Notes under the pieces: generated by a model
Database searches by the model: none
Told to the model about the DNA's origin: nothing
What the model saw: only the letters and a program-made list of their open reading frames with translations
Program-made: the position numbers and the translations under genes
Shown: piece after piece, positions 56,831-64,000 of the stretch
How positions within the stretch are numbered: position 1 is the first letter of the stretch
Layout of the letters: every line of letters starts with the position of its first letter
Assembly: GCA_902526595.1 (NCBI GenBank)
Contig: CABZLO010000001.1
Coordinates: forward strand, 1-64,000
DNA length: 64,000 bases
Direction: 5' to 3'
Source: an uncultured Pelagibacteraceae bacterium
Lineage (GTDB): Bacteria; Pseudomonadota; Alphaproteobacteria; Pelagibacterales; Pelagibacteraceae

Positions 56831-58057
56831 CTATTCTTCAATAGCTAGTTGTTTTTTAGCTAATGGAGTTAAATTTTCAATTTTAATTCTACCTTTGTAA
56901 TTAGTTTCAAAATCCTCTGCTGCAAAATCTGGTGGGCTTTCGCCTTTTAAGAATTTTTTTGCTTGTTTTTGCACATAATTAAGATTTTTTTTACAATAAG
57001 GAGTTGATCCTACATAAACTACATTTGAATAATTTTTTCCTAAATGTTTGTCCTCAACTGCATGAACAACATCTGGATGCCACCAAACTGTATCACCTGG
57101 TTTCATAATTGGAATTGAAATCAGTCCTTCTAACAGTAAAGAGTGATATTGTTTGTTTACCGACAAAGCTTTTCCTAATTTAGATCCACATAATTCATCT
57201 TTTGGAACGTCATCAAGTAAAGCTCTAGTTAAAATATAAGCCATAGCTTTAGCAATTGGAATTAGTTGCAAAGTTCCATCATTAGGTCCCTGTTCTGTTA
57301 AAGCAGTCCATCCTTGAAAAGTTCTAAAAACATGTGCAACTGCTGGTGACTCAAATTCAGTTGTCTTATCTCTATATTTTGCATCAAATGGATTAAATTT
57401 TATAAAATTATCTGAAAAAATATCTTTATATATTTTTTGGTAATAATCATCTGACCATCTTTCAACTGATCCTGCATCACAATGAGGTGATAAACCCAAT
57501 GTATTATCCCCTGGTTCTCTTCTTCTCACTCTATCTGCATAAGATAATGCTTTGCTTGGATCGAAAACCTCATACTCATCATTTTTATATATCCACAGAT
57601 TATTGAGCCAATTTTTAACTTTTAACATATTTTCGGAATGTCTGATCTCCATTTGAGCTTTAGACCAATAAAGGCCCATAATCTGAGGTTTACTAGATTT
57701 TAAATCACTAAAATAATTATCAAGACCAGATTTCTTTTTTTGATCGTCATAATAATTATTTTCTTCAATATATTTTTCCAAATCATTATTTAATTTTTCG
57801 ATAGTCATATTCTCAAATACGTCTCTAATTATGACACATCCTCTTTTTTTTATACTCTCTACAATTTCGGTATTTCTTTGGTTGATCTGTTTGAAAGATA
57901 TTTCAGGTATAATTGATTTTTTTGAGTCTTTTAATTTTAAAATTTCGTCTATTTCGGATTTTATATATTTTTCAATTTTATTAAAATTTTCTTTATAATT
58001 TTTTGAAGAATTCTTTAATTTACATTTAAGTTTCTTAATATCAATTTCTTTAAACAT
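56831..58057 (-). CDS. DUF1479 (YbiU-like) protein
   Basis: RVRRREPGDNTLGLSPHCDAGSVERW; PGDTVWWHPDVVHAVED (2OG-Fe-like His motifs). Confidence 0.75.
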   Translation of the reverse strand: MFKEIDIKKLKCKLKNSSKNYKENFNKIEKYIKSEIDEILKLKDSKKSIIPEISFKQINQRNTEIVESIKKRGCVIIRDVFENMTIEKLNNDLEKYIEENNYYDDQKKKSGLDNYFSDLKSSKPQIMGLYWSKAQMEIRHSENMLKVKNWLNNLWIYKNDEYEVFDPSKALSYADRVRRREPGDNTLGLSPHCDAGSVERWSDDYYQKIYKDIFSDNFIKFNPFDAKYRDKTTEFESPAVAHVFRTFQGWTALTEQGPNDGTLQLIPIAKAMAYILTRALLDDVPKDELCGSKLGKALSVNKQYHSLLLEGLISIPIMKPGDTVWWHPDVVHAVEDKHLGKNYSNVVYVGSTPYCKKNLNYVQKQAKKFLKGESPPDFAAEDFETNYKGRIKIENLTPLAKKQLAIEE

Positions 58058-58062
58058 GCTAG

Positions 58063-58437
58063 TTAGCTTTTAGGTTTAAATATGAGACAAACACCATTGT
58101 TGCAGTATCTTTTACCGGTTGGTTGTGGTCCATCATCAAAAATATGTCCATGATGACCACCACAATTTTTACAATGATATTCTGTTCTGGCATAACCTAT
58201 ATGATGATCTGTTTTTGTTTCAAATGCATCAGGTAAAGACTCATAAAATGAAGGCCAACCAGAACCACTTTCATATTTTGTTTTAGATTCGAACAATTTA
58301 ACTCCACAATTTGCACAATGAAAACTTCCTTCTCTTTTTTCATGGTTAAGCTCACTTGTTCCTGCAAGCTCTGTGCCTTCTTCAAATAGAATTAATTTTT
58401 GTTCTGGAGTTAAGTTTTGGTTTATTTTTTTTACCAT
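58063..58437 (-). CDS. msrB: Peptide-methionine (R)-S-oxide reductase
   Basis: LFEEGTELAGTSELNHEKREGSFHCANCG; GSGWPSFYE; HHGHIFDDGPQPTGKRYCNNGV. Confidence 0.92.
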   Translation of the reverse strand: MVKKINQNLTPEQKLILFEEGTELAGTSELNHEKREGSFHCANCGVKLFESKTKYESGSGWPSFYESLPDAFETKTDHHIGYARTEYHCKNCGGHHGHIFDDGPQPTGKRYCNNGVCLIFKPKS

Positions 58438-58439
58438 GA

Positions 58440-59333
58440 TTAAATATATTTAGCACATGATTGATGTAACATTGAATGTAATTCTACTAATTTAGTAAAA
58501 TCTTTATTATATCCTCCTCCTAAGACACCACAAATTGGTATTCTTTTAGAGAAAAAATTCTCTACAACTAATTCATCTCTCATTCTTATTCCGTCATCCG
58601 AAATTTTTAATTTCCCTAATCTATCGTTAAAATGAATATCTACTCCTGCAATGTAAAAAACATAATCAAAATTCTCTTCATTTAACTCTGTTAAATAATG
58701 TTTTAATGTTTTTATATAACTTTGATCCTCCAAATTATCTTCTAGCTCAACATCTAAATCACTTATTGATTTTTTTGCTGGATAATTTGTCTTTGAATGC
58801 ATGCTAAACGTATATACATTTCTATTTTCTTTAAATATGTCTGAGTTACCATTACCTTGATGTACATCTAAATCGACTATAAGAATTTTATTAGCTAGAC
58901 CTCTATTAATCAAATAATGAGCTGCAACGGCAACATCATTAAATACACAATATCCAGCACCACCATTATAATTTGCATGATGACTACCTCCTGCAGTGTT
59001 ACAAGCTATTCCATAATTAATAGCAAGTTTTGAAGCAAGAACTGTACCACCAGTTGCAACAAGTGATCTTTGCACCACGCTATCTACTAATGGAAACCCT
59101 ATTTTCTTCACTGCATCTTTACTTAATGTTTTATTTTTAATATCTAAAATATATTCTTTAGAATGTGCGTAATTCAAAGTCTCAACGGAGCAAGCGTAAG
59201 GTTTATGAAACTTTCCAACTATTCTATTTTTAATTAAATAATTAGCTAATTCCCCAAACTTATTAATTGGAAATTTATGATCATCTCCAATTTTTGCAAA
59301 ATAATCCTCATGATTAACAACTGGAAGTTCCAT
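58440..59333 (-). CDS. Histone deacetylase-family amidohydrolase
   Basis: GGSHHANYNGGAGYCVFNDVAVAAHYL; LIVDLDVHQGNGNSDIF. Confidence 0.88.
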   Translation of the reverse strand: MELPVVNHEDYFAKIGDDHKFPINKFGELANYLIKNRIVGKFHKPYACSVETLNYAHSKEYILDIKNKTLSKDAVKKIGFPLVDSVVQRSLVATGGTVLASKLAINYGIACNTAGGSHHANYNGGAGYCVFNDVAVAAHYLINRGLANKILIVDLDVHQGNGNSDIFKENRNVYTFSMHSKTNYPAKKSISDLDVELEDNLEDQSYIKTLKHYLTELNEENFDYVFYIAGVDIHFNDRLGKLKISDDGIRMRDELVVENFFSKRIPICGVLGGGYNKDFTKLVELHSMLHQSCAKYI

Positions 59334-59335
59334 TT

Positions 59336-60286
59336 TTATTCTAGCACTCTTATTGGCTTACCATTAACACAGGCCTCTAAACCCTCAATCATTTGATTGT
59401 AAAAAATACTATAATTTTCAGCAGTAACATACCCTATATGTGGGGTTAACAATGCGTTAGGTAAAAATCTCAACTTATTATTTTCTGGTAATGGTTCTTT
59501 CTCATATACATCTATACCTGCACCAGCAATCACATTAGTTGATAATGCAATAATTAAATCATCTTCATTAATAATCTCCCCTCTAGAAGTATTAATAATA
59601 AATGAGTTCTTTTTCATGTTATCAAATTCTTTAATTGTAATGCAATCTTTATATCTTTCACCGCCTTGGACATGGATTGATAAAAAATCAGAATTTTTTA
59701 TTAAGTCGTCTTTGCTGCATGGAAGCACATCTAATTCCTTGCATGTATCAAGATTTAAATTTTCGCTCCAGGCCATAACTTGCATTCCAAAAGCTTTTGC
59801 AATTTTTGCAACCTGTGATCCTACTTTTCCTAAACCAATTAATCCTAAGATTTTTCCTTTTAGTTCAACACCAAGGGTTGTTTGCCAGTATCCTTGATAC
59901 ATATTGTCGAATTCCTCTTTAAAATTTCTAGCTAAGCCTAATATAAGCGCCCAGGTTAACTCAGGGGTTGGGTTTTTATTTATATCAGTACCACAGACAA
60001 TTATTTTTCTTTTTTTGGCAGCATCTAGATCAATTGATTTATTTCTTAATCCACTAGTGATAACAAATTTTAAACTATTTAAATTATCAATTAAATTTTT
60101 AGTAATTGGTGTTCTTTCCCTCATTATAAGCAATGCCTCAAAATCTAATAATTGCTCTAAAGCATCAGCCTCATCTACAAAAGGCTCACTAAAAACTTTA
60201 AATTCATATTTTCCAGATAGTTTTTCTAAATCTACAAATTGTTGTGCAACATTTTGATAATCATCTAAAATAGCAACTTTAAGCAT
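59336..60286 (-). CDS. D-2-hydroxyacid dehydrogenase
   Basis: GKILGLIGLGKVGSQVAKIAKAFGMQVMAW; INTSRGEIINEDDL; IDVYEKEPLP. Confidence 0.9.
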   Translation of the reverse strand: MLKVAILDDYQNVAQQFVDLEKLSGKYEFKVFSEPFVDEADALEQLLDFEALLIMRERTPITKNLIDNLNSLKFVITSGLRNKSIDLDAAKKRKIIVCGTDINKNPTPELTWALILGLARNFKEEFDNMYQGYWQTTLGVELKGKILGLIGLGKVGSQVAKIAKAFGMQVMAWSENLNLDTCKELDVLPCSKDDLIKNSDFLSIHVQGGERYKDCITIKEFDNMKKNSFIINTSRGEIINEDDLIIALSTNVIAGAGIDVYEKEPLPENNKLRFLPNALLTPHIGYVTAENYSIFYNQMIEGLEACVNGKPIRVLE

Positions 60287-61175
60287 TTATTTTTTTTTTG
60301 TTTGATAAAAACAAACCTAATATAATTAAAATGGTTCCAATTAAATGATAAAATAAAAATTTTTCATCAAAAAATATCATTGCAAAAATCGTACTAAATA
60401 AAGGGATTAATGATAAAAATATTCCTGATCTATTGGGCCCTATTATTGATACTGCTCCAGCCCAACAATAATAAGATCCAATGCTTGGAAAAATCGCAAC
60501 ATAAAGTAAAATATATATTAAGTTTAAATTTACATTTATTGAATTACCCTGATTTAATTCAAGAAAAAAAGCAGGTGTAAGCATTAGCAGTCCAAAAGTA
60601 CAAATAATTTGGACAAGTGCTAGCAGAGAGATTTCAAAATTTCTTTTTTTTAAAAAAGCAGAGTAAACTCCCCAGGAAATAATTGCAGCGACCATAAATA
60701 AATCTCCTGTATTAAAGTCTAGCGAAACCAATATGTCTAAATCAAGTTTAGTAATGATTACTAAAATTCCTAGTGTTGAAATTAACAGACCAGATAATTG
60801 AAAAATATTTGTTTTTTCTATTTTAAGTAAAAAACAAACCAAAATAATTGTAGCTGGTATTGCAGTGTTAAAAAGTGATGCATTTATTACTTGTGTATAA
60901 TTTAGTGCCTTGTAAGTAAGAGCAGTAAATAAAAACACACTAGTTACTCCTAATAAAAATAATAATTTAAAATTTTTAAATATTATTTTTTTTAAGCTTA
61001 AAATTTCTTTATAAGTAAAAGGCAATAATATTATCCAAACTAGAAGCCATCTTAAAAATGCGAGTGTAAATGGGGATATACTTTCTATAAATGCAAATTT
61101 TCCTATATTAAAATTGCCTGCCCAAAACAATGTGGCGCAAACCAACATAAAGTAAGCTTTAAAATTTTGGCTCAC
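60279..61175 (-). CDS. EamA/DMT superfamily transporter
   Basis: LVCATLFWAGNFNIGKFAF; ten hydrophobic segments. Confidence 0.88.
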   Translation of the reverse strand: MSQNFKAYFMLVCATLFWAGNFNIGKFAFIESISPFTLAFLRWLLVWIILLPFTYKEILSLKKIIFKNFKLLFLLGVTSVFLFTALTYKALNYTQVINASLFNTAIPATIILVCFLLKIEKTNIFQLSGLLISTLGILVIITKLDLDILVSLDFNTGDLFMVAAIISWGVYSAFLKKRNFEISLLALVQIICTFGLLMLTPAFFLELNQGNSINVNLNLIYILLYVAIFPSIGSYYCWAGAVSIIGPNRSGIFLSLIPLFSTIFAMIFFDEKFLFYHLIGTILIILGLFLSNKKKINA

Positions 61176-62420
61176 TTAATTAAATCTAAGAGAACTATAT
61201 GGTTTTAAATCTAAATTAGTATTTTCGTTTGCAATCATACCTGAAACAATCTTCCCAGATATTGGCCCTAAAGTCCATCCCAAATGATGGTGTCCAAAAC
61301 AATAATATATGTTTTTATAATTTTTAGATGGACCCATAACTGGTAAAAAATCAGGAAGAGTTGGTCTAAAACCTAACCACTCATCCTCATGTTCAGGTAA
61401 ATCTCCAAGTATATATTTTGCATTATTAATTAAATTTTTTATTCTTGATTTTGATAAAGGATTATCCAATCCACCAAACTCTACAGTACCTACTACTCTT
61501 AAACCCTGTTCCATTGGGGTTATACCAAATCCTCGATTTGAAAATATTACTGGTCTACTTAACAAATGATCACAATTTTTAAAATGAACATGATATCCTC
61601 TTTCGGTATCTAATGGTATTTTTTCACCAAAGTTATCAGTAAGTTTTTTTGAGAAGGCACCACATGCAATCACTGCTTTGTCGAAAATATAATTTTGAAT
61701 TTCAGTTTTAAAAATAGGTTTTTCCTCATCAAAATTAATTTCTTTGATATTAACCTTGTTAAATTTACCCCCTTTTTTTAAAAATAAATCAAATAACTTT
61801 AGAAGTATTTTTTTTGGATTACGAGCATGTCTTGCGTAAGGGTAATAAACTCCTGAATGATAAATTGGTTGTATATGTGGTTCTAGGTCATGGATTTCAG
61901 CTTTGTTAACTAATTGCTGCTTAACACCCAATTTCTCTCTTACATTAATTTCAAGTTCTCTGCTTTTTAAATTTTGATCATTCCAAATATATAGAATTCC
62001 CTTGTTCTCAACTAAACCTTCTAAATCTATTTCATCAAATAATTCATCATATGCTGGTAAGGCCAGATCTAAAATTTGATGCATATTTTTAGCTGTATGC
62101 ATCATTTTATTAGTTGTTGAGTTCATAATAAATTTTAAAAACCATGGAATCATTTTGGGTACATAGTTCCATTTTAATGCTAGTGGACCAGAGGAACTCA
62201 TGAGCATTGCAGGTACATCTGTTAACACATCTGGTCTGTTAATTGGAACAGAAGCATATGGAGAAAAATGTCCTGCATTTCCATAAGATGCAGCTTGAGC
62301 GCCTGGGTTATCTCTATCAAAAATAGTTACTTTAAAACCTTTTTTTTGTAAAAATAAAGCATTAGAAACACCTTGTATACCAGCACCAACTATTCCTATC
62401 TTAATATTTTTACTCATCAT
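61176..62420 (-). CDS. dadA: D-amino acid dehydrogenase-like DAO family protein
   Basis: IGIVGAGIQGVSNALFLQKKGFKVTIFDRDNPGAQAASYGNAGHFSPY; HHHLGWTLGPISGKIVSGMI. Confidence 0.8.
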   Translation of the reverse strand: MMSKNIKIGIVGAGIQGVSNALFLQKKGFKVTIFDRDNPGAQAASYGNAGHFSPYASVPINRPDVLTDVPAMLMSSSGPLALKWNYVPKMIPWFLKFIMNSTTNKMMHTAKNMHQILDLALPAYDELFDEIDLEGLVENKGILYIWNDQNLKSRELEINVREKLGVKQQLVNKAEIHDLEPHIQPIYHSGVYYPYARHARNPKKILLKLFDLFLKKGGKFNKVNIKEINFDEEKPIFKTEIQNYIFDKAVIACGAFSKKLTDNFGEKIPLDTERGYHVHFKNCDHLLSRPVIFSNRGFGITPMEQGLRVVGTVEFGGLDNPLSKSRIKNLINNAKYILGDLPEHEDEWLGFRPTLPDFLPVMGPSKNYKNIYYCFGHHHLGWTLGPISGKIVSGMIANENTNLDLKPYSSLRFN

Positions 62421-62483
62421 TTCTTATACAATCAAAAATTATATTTTTAGAGTGACAAATTATGCTTATTTAAAATACAGTCA

Positions 62484-63608
62484 TTAGGCAATTATTTGTT
62501 TGCGATTAATTTTGGCGCTCAAAACAATACCAAAACCTATCATGGTGGCTAACATTGAAGAACCACCATAAGACATAATAGGCAGAGGTGAACCAACAAT
62601 TGGAAGTAAGCCCAAAACCATTGACAAGTTTACCACGATATAAATAAAAATTGAAAAAGCAAAACTAAAGCAGAACAATTTAGAAAAATTACTTCTTGAT
62701 AGTGCTCCAATACGAATGATTCTGAATATAATTACTGTGTAAAGAATCAAAAGACCGACAGATCCTATAAATCCAAATTCCTCTGAAAATAAAGTAAAAA
62801 TAAAGTCAGTGTGTTTTTCTGGTAAAAAATCTAAATAACTTTGTGTACCTTTTAAGAATCCCTTGCCCTCTAACCCACCTGATCCTACAGCAATTTTGGA
62901 TTGAATAATTTGATAACCTGCTCCTAAAGGATCTCTGTCTGGATCTAAAAATGTTAATATTCTTAATTTTTGATAAGGTTTCAAAAAAGATATAATAAAA
63001 GGTAGAGATATTAAAAAAGTCAAAAATGAATAGACAAAGTATTTTACTTTTACTCCTCCCAACCACAAAACAATTAACCCACTCATAGCAATTAGCACTG
63101 ATGTTCCGAGATCTGGTTGAGATATTACAAATATAATTGGTATTATTATAATTGACAGTACTAAAATTATACTTGTCAGAGAATTTACACTCTCAACTTT
63201 AATACGATGATAGTATTTTGCAAGACATAAAATGATAGCAATTTTCATTAATTCTGAAGGCTGGAGAACAAATAAATATAAATCCATCCATCTTTGTGAG
63301 CCTGATGATTTAAGACCAAAAAATGAAACGTACAGTAACAAAAGAATGATTAAGAAGTAAAATAAATATGCAAAACTATGCCAATATCTAATATTAAAAA
63401 ATGCAATCAATATCATCATAGGGAAAAAAACTGCTAGTTTACTAAAATGGCTTTTGGTATGAAAAAGTATCTCTCCACCATCTGTTGAATACATCACCAG
63501 TAAACTTATTATTGATAAAAGAATAATACAAATCAACAATGTATAATCCATCTCTTTAATTTTTTGAAAAAATGAAAGTTCTGAATTTAATGTATCTCTT
63601 TGAAACAT
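62484..63608 (-). CDS. rodA: Rod shape-determining protein RodA (SEDS)
   Basis: SSGSQRWMDLYLFVLQPSELMKIAIIL; GSGGLEGKGFLKGTQSYLDFLPEKHTDFIFTLFSEEFGFIGS; PLPIMSYGGSSML. Confidence 0.93.
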   Translation of the reverse strand: MFQRDTLNSELSFFQKIKEMDYTLLICIILLSIISLLVMYSTDGGEILFHTKSHFSKLAVFFPMMILIAFFNIRYWHSFAYLFYFLIILLLLYVSFFGLKSSGSQRWMDLYLFVLQPSELMKIAIILCLAKYYHRIKVESVNSLTSIILVLSIIIIPIIFVISQPDLGTSVLIAMSGLIVLWLGGVKVKYFVYSFLTFLISLPFIISFLKPYQKLRILTFLDPDRDPLGAGYQIIQSKIAVGSGGLEGKGFLKGTQSYLDFLPEKHTDFIFTLFSEEFGFIGSVGLLILYTVIIFRIIRIGALSRSNFSKLFCFSFAFSIFIYIVVNLSMVLGLLPIVGSPLPIMSYGGSSMLATMIGFGIVLSAKINRKQIIA

Positions 63609-64000
63609 TAGATATTTATATTTTCGAAGTTAGATTGTTTGTTTCTAAGTTCATCTCTATCAATTATTAATTTAAACAATTCTTTTGCCATTGGAGCGGC
63701 AGCTTTACTGCCTGAACCACCGTGCTCTACAATTATACTTAATGCATATCTTGGGTTTTTATATGGGCCATAAGCAACATAAAGTGCATGATCTCTATCC
63801 TTATAAGGTATTTGTTCTAATTTTAGATCAAGTTCCCTTTCTCTTTTGCTTATTCTTTTTACTTGAGAAGTACCAGTTTTGCCTGCGAATTGATATTTTG
63901 GATCGTCAATTCTGGATCTGTAAGAAGTGCCAAATTGCTCATTTGTAGAACTAAACATTGCTTCTTGAATTATTTTAATATTTTTTGAATCATTAAATAA
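63608..64000 (-). CDS. mrdA: Penicillin-binding protein 2 (MrdA), N-terminus truncated by window edge
   Basis: Frame remains open to base 64000 (LFNDSKNIKIIQEAMFSSTNEQFG…); FAGKTGTSQV KTG motif; precedes rodA. Confidence 0.88.
   Translation of the reverse strand, partial: LFNDSKNIKIIQEAMFSSTNEQFGTSYRSRIDDPKYQFAGKTGTSQVKRISKRERELDLKLEQIPYKDRDHALYVAYGPYKNPRYALSIIVEHGGSGSKAAAPMAKELFKLIIDRDELRNKQSNFENINI

Noticed and set aside
1-64000. CRISPR arrays, transposons, prophage, rRNA and tRNA genes
   Set aside because: No regular direct repeats, transposase/integrase motifs, phage genes or RNA gene signatures noticed; spacers are too short for most RNA genes. A tRNAscan/Infernal run would be decisive.

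Overview
AT-rich, gene-dense window (about 60 CDS, no rRNA, tRNA, CRISPR or transposon seen). The style and gene content (streamlined, amino-acid/C1/osmolyte uptake and catabolism) look like a SAR11/Pelagibacter-type marine alphaproteobacterium; that assignment is inference. Main blocks: (1) 2-13231, a methylated-amine/N-methylglutamate-like nitrogen cluster: DUF1989-GcvT fusion, MarR-like regulator, DAO-family oxidoreductase, GS-III-like ligase, three split glutamate-synthase domains, an unknown Lys-tailed protein, Amt and a small membrane protein, then a second GS-like gene and a diaminopropionate ammonia-lyase-like gene. (2) Photolyase, YjbQ, ZapE, a BamB-like lipoprotein, a TPR protein and aconitase. 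(3) ArgE, ALDH, agmatinase-family, a HExxH protein, cyclophilin and a FadN-type protein. (4) A Pot-type ABC transporter with DoeA/EutD- and EutA-like genes (ectoine-type catabolism). (5) An LLM flavin monooxygenase, AA_synth, alpha/beta hydrolase, ALDH and periplasmic binding protein operon. (6) Two LIV-type ABC systems with AzlCD, GlaH/CsiD and ProC. (7) MsrB, HDAC-like, DadA, RodA and a truncated PBP2. The best new observations are: two apparent single-base homopolymer frameshifts (18416-18420 and 37593-37598); discrete promoter/terminator punctuation around the PotD-like binding-protein gene, with a terminator U-tract abutting the permease ATG; a candidate Shine-Dalgarno-sequestering leader or paired operator in front of a LysE gene (56156-56207); unannotated micro-ORFs (22 aa and 60 aa) in LIV operons; and an uncharacterised flavin-monooxygenase operon. 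Both window edges cut genes.
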